Positions 32,225-42,636 of a DNA stretch of 64,000 nucleotides are shown here, piece by piece. Each line of letters starts with the position of its first letter. Position 1 is the stretch's first letter. Below the pieces are notes generated by a model that ran no database searches, was not told where the DNA came from, and worked only from the letters and a program-made list of their open reading frames with translations. Position numbers and translations under genes: made by a program. The stretch comes from Semisulcospira habei. Lineage: Eukaryota > Mollusca > Gastropoda > Semisulcospiridae. The DNA lies in contig BTPG01000003.1 of NCBI GenBank assembly GCA_036245525.1, positions 188,885,535 through 188,949,534 of the forward strand, read 5' to 3'.

Positions 32225-32325
32225 GCTTTAACTACACTGCTGAAGGGGTTTCCCAAGCCAATGTCAGGATTCTTACCTCAGATTCTGCCTTGTATCTGGA
32301 ACATATTCACTCAGAGCGCTGAATT
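32225..32325 (+). CDS. IPO9: Importin-9, internal exon (fifth in window)
   Basis: The translation begins ALTTLLKGFPKPMSGFLPQI and includes LPCIWNIFTQSAE, matching importin-9 HEAT-repeat sequence (FPK..., QILP.VWN). The acceptor is TTTCAG at 32224. The exon is 101 nt and ends two bases into a codon (TT), giving Phe with the first base of the next exon. The downstream donor is GTATCCTTTT, which defines the exon end; no ordinary GT fits the reading frame here. Confidence 0.9.
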
Positions 32326-32496
32326 GTATCCTTTTACATCCAGCCATGACACACTATCACAACAGGAGATAGGTCAACGATTATTGTTTAAGGGTTTTGA
32401 GGCACCACCGTACTTTACTTTTTAGCTTCACACATAAACATTCTCTTGACAGTGCCTCGGATACTTTGATACAAATATCCCTAACAAGAATCACAG
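32326..32496 (+). other. U12-type intron of IPO9
   Basis: The 5' splice site GTATCCTTTTAC matches the minor-spliceosome consensus RTATCCTTT. Near the 3' end ATCCCTAAC resembles the U12 branch-point consensus TTCCTTAAC. The candidate branch adenosine (32484) is 12 nt from the AG at 32495-32496, in the short range typical of U12 introns, and there is little polypyrimidine tract. The intron is only 171 bp and joins codons in phase 2. Confidence 0.85.
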
Positions 32497-32555
32497 CTAC
32501 GTGCGAACAGTTGTGAATAATGTGGAGGATGCTGATGATCCGGTGGACTCTGATG
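32497..32555 (+). CDS. IPO9: Importin-9, internal exon (last in window)
   Basis: The exon completes a Phe codon and continues YVRTVVNNVEDADDPVDSDG. The YVRT and DPVDSDG motifs are characteristic of importin-9 at this position. The donor is GTCAGT at 32556, after the first base of a Gly codon. No following exon is recognisable before the end of the window, so either the next intron is longer than 31 kb or the gene is interrupted by rearrangement. Confidence 0.9.
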
Positions 32556-32615
32556 GTCAGTTGAACTTTCCCCTCTTTCTTTGGTCCTCCTGATTTGCAA
32601 TGTTTGATGGGAGGT

Positions 32616-32724
32616 TACAAATAAGACAAAGTGAATGTTGCTGTCCATAGTTTGTTTCTACAAAATCCGTACCGATTGCATTACTATATGGGAGGTACAC
32701 TTAGCTTACCTATTTCATTCTAAG
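32616..32724 (+). repeat. 109-bp direct repeat, left copy
   Basis: Identical to 34374-34482 except for two substitutions. It begins TACAAATAAGACAAAGTGAA and includes the first ~75 bp of the DIRS-C terminus. It marks one side of the RTE-like insertion. Confidence 0.92.
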
Positions 32725-34373
32725 CCTCTCCCTCCTTGGCTTGACTTCGCGAACGAAGATTTTATAGGAGTTGCCCACGACGTCTGCAGGCTTGTTCGTG
32801 GCTGCGGAGGCCAATCCGGGACAGGCAGGTTCGACCGCAGTGGCTGCAGGGGGAGGTATGGCCAGGGTTCTGAGTTACGGCATCTCTGTTTTTTCTCCTG
32901 AGCCGCTTGTCCTTGAGGCTAGCTCTGCGAGAGTCCTCAAAGGAGACAGCTGCCTTGTAAATGGTGGAGCGCCAGGTGTCACGGTCCACAGCAAGCGAAG
33001 ACCACTGGTGGTGGTCGATTTGGCAGGCACTAAGTGACTTTTTGAGACAGTCTTTGTATCTCTTCTTTGGTGCCCCTCTGTCACGGTGTCCAGTAGCAAG
33101 CTCGCCGAACAGGGTGATCTTTGGTAGGCGATGATCCTCCATCCTGGAGACATGCCCTGCCCAGCGGAGCTGTGTCCGCAGCAGCAAAGCCTCGATGCTC
33201 ACAGTTTCAGCCTGTTCAAGGACCTCGACGTTGGTGACATAGTCACTCCAGTGAATGCCCAGGATGGTGCGCAGGCAGCGCTGGTGGAAGCGTTCGAGGA
33301 GTCGTAGTTGGCTGCGGTAGAGGGCCCAGGACTCGGAACCATACAGCAGGGTGGTGAGCACCACAGCTCTGTACACGCTGATCTTGGTGCCTGTTTTCAG
33401 CTATTGATTGTGCCACACCCGCTTGAAAAGTCACCCGAAAGCGCTGTTCGCTTTTGCCAGCCTGCTGTCAAGCTCCTTGTCCAGCTTGGCGTCCGACGTG
33501 ATAATGCAACCAAGGTAAGTAAACTGCTGCACTGACTTTAGTTCAGACTCACCAATGGTGATGTGAGGAGGGCGATACACTGTCTTGGGTGCCGGCTGAT
33601 GGAGGACCTCTGTCTTTTTCAGACTGACCTCGAGTCCAAAGAGCTGGGCAGTGTCTGCGAAGCAGGATGTGATGCGCTGCAGGGCTCTCTCTGTGTGTGC
33701 AACGAGGGCAGCGTCATCAGCAAAAGCAGCTCACGAATCAGTTGGTCTAGGGTTTTCGTGTGGGCCTGCAGTCGTCTGAGGTTGAACAGGCTGCCATCGA
33801 GACGATACCTGATGTACACTGCATCGTCATCATCGAGGTCCACTGTGGCCTGCTTCAACATCATGCTAAAGAAGATGGTGAAGAGGGTCGGTGCCAGCAC
33901 GCAGCCCTGCTTTACGCCGTTGAGAATAGGGAATGGTTCTGAGAGGTCATTGTTGAGTCTGACCTGGCCTTGCTGGTCCTCGTGTAGCTGGACAATCATG
34001 CTGAGGAACTTTGGGGGACAGCCAAGTCGCTCCAGGATCTGCCACATGCCTTGCCTGCTCACAGTGTCGAACGCTTTTGTTAGGTCGACAAACGTTACGT
34101 ACAGCCCTTTGTTCTGCTCGCGGCACTTCTCCTGAAGCTGTCTCAGCACAAAGACCATATCGGTGGTGCTAATGTTTGCTCTGAAGCCACACTGGCCCTC
34201 TGGGAGGTGGTCTTCAGCGATGGCAGGTACCAGCCGATTCAGGAGCAGCCTTGCAAGAATTTTCCCAGCAATGGACAGCAGGGTAATTCCCCGATAGTTG
34301 GAACAGTCAGACTTCTTGCCTTTGTTCTTGTACAGGGTGATAACGACAGCATCACGGAGATCCTTTGGTAGTG
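32725..34373 (-). mobile_element. RTE-like LINE fragment (RTE-D) between 109-bp direct repeats
   Basis: The - strand has RT motifs FVDLTKAFDTVSRQG and GVKQGCVLAPTLF, then a C-terminal region LLYGSESWALYRSQLRLLER and RWAGHVSRMEDHRLPK. It ends with a CCHC-like finger (CSHCGRTCLSRIGLRSHEQAC) before a stop at about 32762. Frames are broken near 33380 and 33720. The 5' part including the endonuclease is missing. It differs from the RTE copies at 12990 and 46562 and is a separate family. Confidence 0.78.
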
Positions 34374-34482
34374 TACAAATAAGACAAAGTGAATGTTGCT
34401 GTCCATAGTTTGTTTCTACAAAATCCGTACTGATTGCATTACTATATGGGAGGTACCCTTAGCTTACCTATTTCATTCTAAG
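34374..34482 (+). repeat. 109-bp direct repeat, right copy
   Basis: The second copy of 32616-32724. From about 34409 it continues into DIRS-C, which shows that DIRS-C was already in place when the repeat formed. Confidence 0.92.
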
Positions 34483-34959
34483 AATCCATTGTGTATACAT
34501 ACACAACCAGGGAAGCAACTCTAGGGAGTTGTTACCAAGAACCCTGAGTAGTCTCCCTCTACCCCCATACGGGTATGTGAGCAGTGTACTCACTCACGCC
34601 AGTCTTATGCTTTGCTTCGTGGTGAAAGGATCACCGTTCAGCCTTCGTCTTGGACTTCAGGCCTGGTGTCTTGGTTCTTCTTAAGTTCTCTGCTTACTGT
34701 CCCCTTTTGAAGATGGAGAGGTAAGGCCTCGGGTAATGCCTCTGCTGCTGACTTGGCAGTCTCATCAGACAGCGGTGTTATCTTTGGATTTTTTGTCCTT
34801 GTTGCTAAAACGGTTTTGCCGAGACTGGTCAGGTTCTTGCGTGGTCTGTCGTGCGCGGCCATGCGTGGTTCTTCTCATGTTTCTGCTTCTCTGTTACAGT
34901 GCTCAATTGCGCACGGGCTTCCAATGGCCCAGTGATTCTCACGTATTCTGTCCGGACCT

Positions 34960-35570
34960 AGAGGGCAAGCACACCAACTGGCTGGAGTTACATGCAGTCT
35001 GGCTGGCGCTGATCCACTGGGAATCTCATCTCCGTTTCCAGGAGCTTCTGATCCTCTCCGACAATGCGACTGTCGTAGCCTACATTCAGAAGCAGGGAGG
35101 TACGTGCTCCCCGTCCCTCTGCATGTACCTGTATTAGATCCCCCTGTGGTGCAGGGATCACGGTATCTTGCTGTGAGCGCGACACATCCCCGGCCACCTG
35201 AATGTTCTGGTGGACTTGGCAGGGTCATCTCCTCCACACCGAGTGGACTCTTCGGCAGGATTACTTCAGGATGATCTGCGTCCGCTGGGAGACACCCATT
35301 ATCGACCTTTTCGTGACACAGTGGAACAGTGAGCTCCCACTCTTCGTGTCGACTATACGGGATCCTCTCACTTGGGCCGTGGACACTCTCTCCATAGACT
35401 GGGAAGGCCCGATGGCCTACGCGTACCCTCTCACGGTCGTGGTGCCAAAGTGTCTGCAGAAACTCAGGGGTTGCAACGCAGTGCTGTTCCTCGTGGCCCT
35501 GTTCTGTTGGAGTTGCAGCTGGACCACCGACCTCTTGGAGTCTCGCCACGCACCTCCTTTACGCCTACCG
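34960..35570 (+). pseudogene. DIRS-C RNase H and following domain
   Basis: The frame with HTNWLELHAVWLALIHWESH and DNATVVAYIQKQGG corresponds to DIRS RNase H. A stop interrupts at 35135. It resumes with HLLHTEWTLRQDYFRMICVR and IDLFVTQWNSELPLFVST. No RT catalytic motifs precede it. Confidence 0.75.
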
Positions 35571-35639
35571 ACTTCCCCCACCATGCTGAAGCAGTTCAGA
35601 CGGAATTTATTCCATCCTAGCCCGGAGCGGCTCCTCTTA

Positions 35640-35852
35640 CACGCCTGGAGGTTGTGCGGCAGGCCCTCGCCGCAAGAGGTTTCTCACGTAGGGCAGTGGA
35701 GGTGATCGCTGCAGCCTGCAGACCATCCACCCGGAAGGTGTAAGAGGGAAAGTGGAGAGTCCTGCTGTCCTGGCGCCAGTCAGTCCACCTTTCCCCCACG
35801 GCTCTGACAAATCCGCAGCTGGCCGACTTCTTCCTCTGGCTTTTCCGGGAGC
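35640..35852 (+). pseudogene. DIRS-C tyrosine recombinase, N-terminal (core-binding) part
   Basis: The frame includes AVEVIAAACRPSTRKVY, LSWRQSVHLSP and LADFFLWLFRE, the N-terminal DNA-binding region of DIRS recombinases. It breaks off at the hAT-like terminus and resumes at 43331 with QNLAPISIRGYLAMI, in frame once one copy of the 6-bp duplication is ignored. Confidence 0.75.
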
Positions 35853-36575
35853 CAGGGTCCGTACAGTCTGTGAACATTTGTGAAAGTTGTTAAAAAATGA
35901 CAAGGCTTTTTCAGGGCCCTGGAAAGTCTGTCATTGTTTCCTCAAAAACATTACCGGTGACATTACTGTTTGGAAGTGTCTACTACTTACTCAATTTCAG
36001 CCTAAGAACCTGTTGTGTTGATACACAACCCGGGAGGCACTCGGGGAACCCTGCCTAGGGCCGAGAGTTGTCTTCCGCCCCTGCCCATCCGGTTATGTGC
36101 CACGTGGCGTGAGCATTCAGTCGTTGCTACTTAGCTCAAGCAGTGCGGACGTTTTTCAGCCTACAGGACCTTGTACTGGTTTGAACCGGTTCTTAATGGC
36201 CGGTCACTTTGGTTTGCTGTTGTTCTCTGGACTTTGTACGGCGCTACTGGACTACCAAACTTTCTTCTTCTTGTCGGGAGCTGGGTGTTTTTTGTACCGG
36301 TGCTTCTATCTGTGGTTCTTTCCGTGGTTGTGTGTGGACTGTTAGGCGCGGACCTGCTCGGGACTTCTTCCCGCCGTCGCGTGCTGTGGACGCCATGGAT
36401 GTTTCTTTTCCCGTCCCCGCAACTCAGGAGAGGTAACGTATCGGCCCCAGCCCTCTGCTGGCCCCCAGACCGGGTGCCTACTTCGGTTTGTGGCTTCGCT
36501 TCGATCGTATAGCTTCGCGCCGATCTCTCGTTTTTCGTTGGCAGGCTTCGTAGTGCCTGCGCCCAGTCCCTCGTC

Positions 36576-37551
36576 ATGTCTGGTTTATGTTGCAGTAGCC
36601 AAGTGCTTACATGCCAGCGGTGCGGCGACTTCCAGTGGCCGAGCAATACGCATAAGTTCTGCCTCCCCTGTACTGGATGCGCGTCTGACCACTCCTGTGA
36701 TATCTGCGTAGCCTGGCCGGAACAACGTTGGTCGCAACTGTGGGGGTTTTACCGGCGCGAGCGCCTGATGTCGGCAACTGACCGTTTGTCCTTCTTGGAG
36801 CCCCCCTCCATGCCTGGAGCTTTACCCAGACGCACTCACTCTGACCTTGGGGAGCAGACGACACGTCGGACACATGAGCCCAGCTCTTCACGCAGGACTG
36901 CATCTTCCGTGACTCCCGCCCGGACTAAGCCCACTGACTCTTATGGAGAGACAGCACTAGGGCAGAGTGCCTGCCTTACGGAGGCAGGCCTGCAGAGACG
37001 CGCTCCGTGCCGTCATTTGTCCACTGACAGTCCTGAGAGGTTTCGCCAGGATAAGCCCGCTGACTCTTACGGAGAGACAGCACTAGGGCAGAGTGCCTGC
37101 CTTACGGAGGCAGGTCAGCAGAGACCCATGTCCAAACGTCCACGGACTACTGACAGTCCTCGCTTTTCTCGCTCGGCCAGCAACTCTAGACGCTATGGCG
37201 CGTCTACCAACGATCGGAGGAAGCATCGTGATGCTCTACGCAACGGCCATCACAGCCCCCGACCCGCCTCGTCCTCGTCGCGTTCATCTACTTCGCGAGC
37301 TTCAGACCTGCGCTCCGCTTCTCACATGTTACGTTGCCCGTCGTCTTCTCCGCTCAGGCCTTATAGGAGGAGTTCGTCTGTCGGGGATCGCAGTCACTCC
37401 CGTTATCGCAGCCGCTCCCGTCTTCGCAGTCACTCCCCCCATGGCAGGCGCACGGCTCGCTCCAGGTCCCCGTCTCCTGGTCGCACTTTGCCCCCATCCC
37501 CGCTTCACCCGCACCAGAGGACACGACGCTTGCCAGCTGCTACCTTCTCTC
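36576..37551 (+). pseudogene. DIRS-B gag, first part
   Basis: It starts MSGLCCSSQVLTCQRCGDF with a Cys-rich motif (CLPCTGCASDHSCDIC). After about residue 80 it becomes Ser/Arg-rich, with a duplicated block (DSYGETALGQSACLTEAG, twice, about 45 residues apart) and an SR domain (RSHSRYRSRSRLRSHSP). The frame is open to the hAT-like insertion at 37552. Gag resumes after 38840 and again at about 40120-40720 (LACAGFLELLTQAFIRRIED). The SR domain suggests contact with splicing-type proteins or RNA; that is inference. Confidence 0.72.
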
Positions 37552-38839
37552 CAGGGATGGGAATTGTCCGCGAAAACGCGGGATTCCGCGGGGGAAGAAA
37601 ATTTTTCCGCGAAATTGAAAAGGCGTCTCCGCGAAAAAACATCGTGGGTAGCAAAACGAGCAAAGCACCGGTTTTACTCTGTGGGCAGGCTATGACGTGG
37701 CAGGCTGCGTTCGCGGCACCCACTGGTCACCCACTCAGTGCGCCGCGCGCTGCGCAGTAACCTAGGCGGGCAGACACGCGCTCTGAAAGAAGCCATTCTT
37801 CCGGTAAAGTACGTACTTTCATTGTGTTGATCAACATGGCTTGCGGCGTGACTCGTGAATCGTGGCGGCAAATTTGACGATTCAAGCAGTTTTAAGAAGT
37901 GGAGATGGGACTGGATATCGGCCGAAGTAAAGTTAAACAGTCGTAGGTCCAACGCCAAGGGGTGGTGTGGTGGGTGGGTGAGTGCCAAGCTGTCCGAAAA
38001 ACCGCTAGTTTCTGACTGCCCAGTGCCTGATGACGGCATCGTGTTTGTTCAGGACCCTCCTTTTTCCCTCTTTAGCACCAGCCAGCAGTCCAGCGGCACT
38101 GTCCGTCCCTGAGAGCCAGCTCCGTCTTTTTCTTTTGTTATATTACTCAGCTGGCAAACCGCAGGTAGTGCGTTGAGATATCTGAACTAATATTTTTTTT
38201 TAATGAAAAATTCAGGCTAAATTTTGAAACGTTAAACAATATTTAGAGAGATCGTGGAATTTAATATGTACACTACATACCTATCAGAACTCCAAATTTA
38301 TGTGCCCACACACTGAGTTTCAGTAATAGTATGTGCAACTCTACATCTTTTAGTCCACACTTTAACCAGTACTGAATAACATCCTAACTTTAGGATACAA
38401 ACGAGGCTGGTAGGGTAATAAAAGCTAGGTTTGCATCCACAGTCTCTGGGGGGGGGGGGGGGGGGGGGGAGGTTCATGAAGATCTGTGTCAGTTGCAGTT
38501 GTACTGGTCTGACTTGGACACTGATTGTTTCCAGGCAAAATGAACACTAGAGGGGACAGAAATGAAAAGTGAAGTGTTGTGTGGGTGACAGTCAACTGCA
38601 TAAGATAAACATTGGGCTGTTGGCACCAGTTTCAGTGATGAGTTTTGTGACTTCACCCTGCGGTCAGGGGGTATCGGATTTCCCTGAAATTTCAGGGACT
38701 CGGGTGGGAGCTAAGACTGTAGTGGGTGAGAAAGTTCAGAAAGAACGCGTGGGCACACGCTTTCGCAAAGTTGATGTTAGTGGAGCATCTTGGTGCCGAA
38801 GTTTTCAGAGTTTTTTGCCATGGCCAATTCCCATCCCTG
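37552..38839. mobile_element. hAT-like element inside DIRS-B gag
   Basis: Inverted ends CAGGGATGGGAATTG (37552) and CAATTCCCATCCCTG (to 38839), flanked by CTCTC (37547-37551 and 38840-38844), a 5-bp duplication. Gag sequence continues across the site once it is ignored. No transposase frame is recognised. A 22-G run lies at 38448-38469. Confidence 0.75.
38448..38469 (+). repeat. Poly(G) tract
   Basis: 22 consecutive G residues. Similar runs at 55318-55338 and 61517-61534 make sequencing length errors likely at each. Confidence 0.9.
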
Positions 38840-39241
38840 CTCTCGTCGGGACGTGACTAGCAAGATCTCCGCCACCTGCACCCCTCACCGGACGTTGCTA
38901 CCTACGTGGGAGGAGGAGACTCTCAGTCTTCTCCCGGAGGATTCGGTTTTGGTCCTGCTTGGCGTGGACAGCCCCTTCCCCTCGTCTCGCTCTGCTGCGT
39001 CAGATGATACTGCGTCGCCTAGGACCGCTTCTCAGGATTGATGAAGCAGCTCATTTGATCACGGCCACACTGCCTGATGACGCATGTCCCCAGTCCCCCC
39101 CGCTCAAGAGGAAGGTGTCCGCCTTTGTCGACTCGGGCCGTCAGCAGAAGAGGTTCAAGTCTCTGCCTCAGCCGCCTGGCTTTAAGAATCTGAGGGATTC
39201 CTTCTCAGCTCATCTCCAGTCCGATTCCCAGGAGTACTTTT

Positions 39242-39944
39242 ACCCAGAGCGGGTGTGCTATGGACCCAATGGGAAGGCTGATGCCACTCAGCCGAGACTC
39301 ACCCACTTCACGGGTGCGACTTTGGGGGTGTTACCCGGGTTATGATCATCACAAGGTGTGAATGATTACACGGCTGGCACCACAGGTGTCCGCAAGTCCC
39401 GGGCCTGGTTAATACCAGGATATTTATGACAGGAAGCGTGGAATGCGGCCCTGTCACGCAGTCCCTAACCACATGGACCACCATGGCATCATCATATCAT
39501 CCTCATCATCATGCAAAAATGAAAAGAACGCTATTCCAGGTGCCTCTGACCCCTCAAGTCTCCATCTCATGGTGACCTCAGCCCGGTCTGGCCTCTAGGA
39601 GCCCTAGGTGCGCGGTTGTCTTCGGCCAGACCCTGCTGCTGTGCGTGGAAGGACGTAGTGGTTGACTCGCCACCTCTGGGGGGAGCTCTCACTCGTTGAC
39701 TCCGTGACTAGCAAGAAAAATGTTAAATAGGAAGACCACCGAAGTGACTCGGCAGTAGTGCGGAGTTTCCTCCGGAGGGAGTCCCCTAACCTGACATATA
39801 TATATACAGCAGCGGGGCCGGGAGTCTGGCTGTGGCAACTGGTAGGCCTGGGTGAGCACACTGGGGTTGATTGGGGTGAGCGGCGTGGGAGGAAGACCTC
39901 TGAGGTCGACAGAGGAAACTTGGAAGCAGCACCAAAAAAAAAAA
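39242..39944 (+). mobile_element. Poly(A)-ended retroposon between ~80-bp direct repeats
   Basis: About 700 bp ending in a 13-A run at 39934-39946 is flanked by a direct repeat: AAGTCTCTGCCTCAGCCGCC starts both 39157 and 39945, and similarity continues for ~80 bp (one 6-bp indel) to TACTTTT. The poly(A) abuts the second copy, as expected for target-primed insertion. The insert matches no family I recognise and has no long ORF; it may be a processed transcript or SINE. Confidence 0.6.
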
Positions 39945-40121
39945 AAGTCTCTGCCTCAGCCGCCTGGCTTTAAGGATCTGAGGGATTCCTTCTCAGCTCA
40001 TCTCCAGTCCCAGGAGTACTTTTTTTTCGCGGATCGCAAGTAGCCAGCTGACCTCGACAAATCCTTCCGCCAATCCTGGTATGCGGGACATTCTCAGTCT
40101 CTCAGCTGTCAGCTTCCATCG

Positions 40122-40721
40122 TTGGACCCTCTATCGATAGCCCAGCTTGGCGGTACCACTCAGCTGAGACACGCCCTCCCTCGCGGTTTGGATAAGACGG
40201 CGTCCCTAGTACGGAACATCTTGGCCTGCGCGGGTTTCCTGGAGCTTCTCACTCAGGCTTTCATCCGTCGCATCGAGGATGCCTGGCAACCTTCGCTTAC
40301 GCCCTTCCTTGGTGACCTATTCGCCCTCGCGGTCGCGGCAAATCGGGCAGCGTATCATTCATCGGTCAACGCGATCGCGGCCGCCTCCAACTGTGACCTC
40401 ATGCGTTGAGATGCCGTACTACTCGCCTGTTGTGGTATGCCCCCCGATCTGAAGACCCAGCTGCATCGCGCTCCCATTGGTGGCCCCCTTCTCTTCGGTG
40501 AGACCTGGCAGAAGGTGAAGGACGGGAATTCGGACCGCTGGCCTAGCAGAGTAACCGCCTGTCGCTTTCAAGCAGCCCGCAAGGCTGTGGGTCGTGCCCT
40601 GCGGTCCTCAAGACCCGCTTCGTCCTTCACTCCAGCCTTCGGCCGCGCTAGACCCGTTAGGACCTCTGCCCCCGCCTGGCCCAGGTCTGCCCGCCGCTGT
40701 GGGCGCAGGCGGGCCCCCTGA
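40122..40721 (+). pseudogene. DIRS-B gag, C-terminal part
   Basis: Frames at 40122-40409 and 40437-40721 contain LACAGFLELLTQAFIRRIED and MPPDLKTQLHRAPIGG followed by a Ser/Arg/Ala-rich tail. This resembles the hydrophobic C-terminal gag region seen before RT in DIRS elements. A stop at 40407 separates the two pieces. Confidence 0.6.
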
Positions 40722-40885
40722 CTCGATCCCGCTCCAGCCCCCACCGACTGCTCCGGGGTCTCCTGTCGGCGGGAGGCTCACCCTTTTCAGCAACATGCGG
40801 CGGTCGCTGCTGCCAGACGACCCTGGGTACTCACCACCATCACCAAGGGACTCTCGATTTCCTTTCGTTCGCCCCCGCCGCTGAG

Positions 40886-42470
40886 ATGCTCACCCTTGTG
40901 GACCGAGATTCTGTCGGACGAGCTGAAGCCATCGCACTGCGCGGAGAGGTTGACTCGCTTCTACAGAAGACCGCCACAGAGGTAGTGTCTCATACCGACT
41001 CCCAGCATTTTACAGCCGCTTATTTGTGGTTCCCAAGCCGGGCGGCAAGTGGCGTCCCGTCATCAATCTCTCAGCCCTAAACAAGTTTATCGTCGCTCCG
41101 ACCTTTCGCATAGAAACCGCCAGGACCCTCCTGGCCGCCATGCAACCGATGGACTTTGCGGTCAGCCTGGACCTCTCCGACGCGTATCTCCATGTCCTCA
41201 TGCACCCGGCCTCCAGGAGATATCTCCGCTTCACGTTCGATGGGGTGATCTACCAGTTTCGGGTCCTCCCGTTCGGTCTCGACCTCAGCCTGTGGGTTTT
41301 TACTTGCATAAAGGATGCTGTCGTCGCCAAAGCCAGGCAGTCGTCGTCCAGTCCAACCTCCAACTACTTGGACGACCTCTCCCTGAGGAATCAGTCAGAG
41401 ACCGCCCTGAGGACATACAGAGATTCCCAGCTCCTGTTGCTGTCGTGTTTGGGGTTTATTCATCTCGGCATGGAATTTGCGACCAACCTCAACAGAGTAA
41501 GTTTGCCGGAGCCTTGGATCCAAAAGCTAGCCTCCTTGGCCACCCAGGTAGCACAGGCGGAGTCAGTCCCCGCCAGAGTTTGGCTTCAACTGCTCAGCTT
41601 GATGAATGCAGCGGCGGATCTCCTTCCCCTCGGTCGTCTTTACTCCCGGCCGCTCCAGCTACACCTCGCTTCATTGGTGTCCGTCCTCCGGCAACTTAGA
41701 TGCCCCGGTGCCTGTGCCTCAGATCCTTTGCCCACATCTGCAGCGCTGGACGGACACCTCATGGTTAGCTTCAGGAGTTCCTCTAGCCTCACTGCCCCCT
41801 CAGCTCTCGCTCTGCGTGGATGCAAGTCTCGCCGGCTGGGGTGCACACCTGCTACCGAGTTTCCTCTCGACGTCTGGCCTCTGGTCTCCGGACCTAGCAG
41901 ACAGACACATCAACTAGCTCGAGCTGCAAGCGGTTTGGCAAGCCCTCATCGAGTGGGAAACGCGCCTTCGCCACCAGGAGATCCTCATCCTTTCGGACAA
42001 CACCACAGTCATTTCTTACATTCAGAAGCAGGGCGGTACGCACTCACCTGAACTGTGCATTCTCCTCTACCGACTGATGCGCTGGTGCGAGGACTGCGGC
42101 CTATCCCTCCGAGCTTGACACATCCCCGGACACCTGAACGTGTTGGCAGACTCCCTATCTCGGCGTGGCCAACTACTCCACACGGAATGGACGCTACACC
42201 CAGACATCTTTCAGATGATCTGCGCTCACTAGGAGACTCCCATGATTGACATATTTGCCACGAGGTGGAATCGCCAGCTTCCCCTCTTCGTCTCCCAGAT
42301 TCCAGACCCTCTAGCCTGGGCAGTCGACGCGCTCTCCATTCCGTGGGACGGACTCATCGCGTACGCTTACCCCCCAACGGTCCTCGTTCCCAAAGTCCTA
42401 CTCAAGCTCAGAGGTTGCAACGCGGTCGTGTTACTGGTCGCCCCGTTCTCCTGGAACAGGTCTTAGACCA
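40886..42470 (+). pseudogene. DIRS-B reverse transcriptase and RNase H
   Basis: RT motifs in order: VPKPGGKWRPVINLSALN, VSLDLSDAYLHVLMHP (catalytic motif A), FRVLPFGL (motif B region) and SNYLDDLSL (motif C aspartates), within the frame 41026-42051. RNase H follows in another frame. It has HIN-stop-LELQAVWQAL, where a TAG at 41917 replaces the expected Trp codon, then LILSDNTTVISYIQKQGG, and after further stops the LPLFVSQIPDPLAWAVDALS region. The enzyme core is well preserved; the RNase H part is broken. Confidence 0.82.
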
Positions 42471-42636
42471 CCGATCTACTCAGTCTCGCCACGGGCCCAC
42501 CTCTTCGTCTGCCTACCTCGAGGACAATGCTCAAGCAGCCCCGTCAGCCGCTTTTCCATCCGTGCCCGGACCGGCTTCTCCTTTTCGCAATTCTTCCAGA
42601 CTGTAATGTCATCGGTAATGTTTTTGAGGAAACAAA

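Larger units (their letters stand above)
34409..35852 (+). mobile_element. DIRS-type retrotransposon C, 5' part (deleted)
   Basis: It starts with the inverted terminus TTTGTTTCTACAAAATCC, whose partner is at about 44236-44283. After a leader, gag-like codons (FQWPSDSHVFCPD) run directly into RNase H (HTNWLELHAVWLALIHWE, then LILSDNATVVAYIQKQGG), so most of gag and the RT core are deleted, as in DIRS-A. The segment LPLFVSTIRDPLTWAVDTLS follows. The recombinase starts near 35640 and is split by a hAT-like insertion at 35853. Confidence 0.8.
35936..42636 (+). mobile_element. DIRS-type retrotransposon B, recombinase deleted
   Basis: Inverted termini GTTTCCTCAAAAACATTACC (35936) and its complement (to about 42636) enclose a leader, gag (from 36576), RT and RNase H. 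The recombinase is missing: at about 42590 the sequence passes from the end of the RNase H region to the 3' terminal TTTTCGCAATTCTTCCAGAC, which in DIRS-A lies after the recombinase. A hAT-like element (37552-38839) and a poly(A)-ended retroposon (39242-39944) are inserted in gag. Confidence 0.82.

Noticed and set aside
36576..37760. A host SR splicing factor gene
   Set aside because: It begins with the DIRS gag Cys motif, lies between DIRS termini and runs into DIRS RT; there is no RRM.
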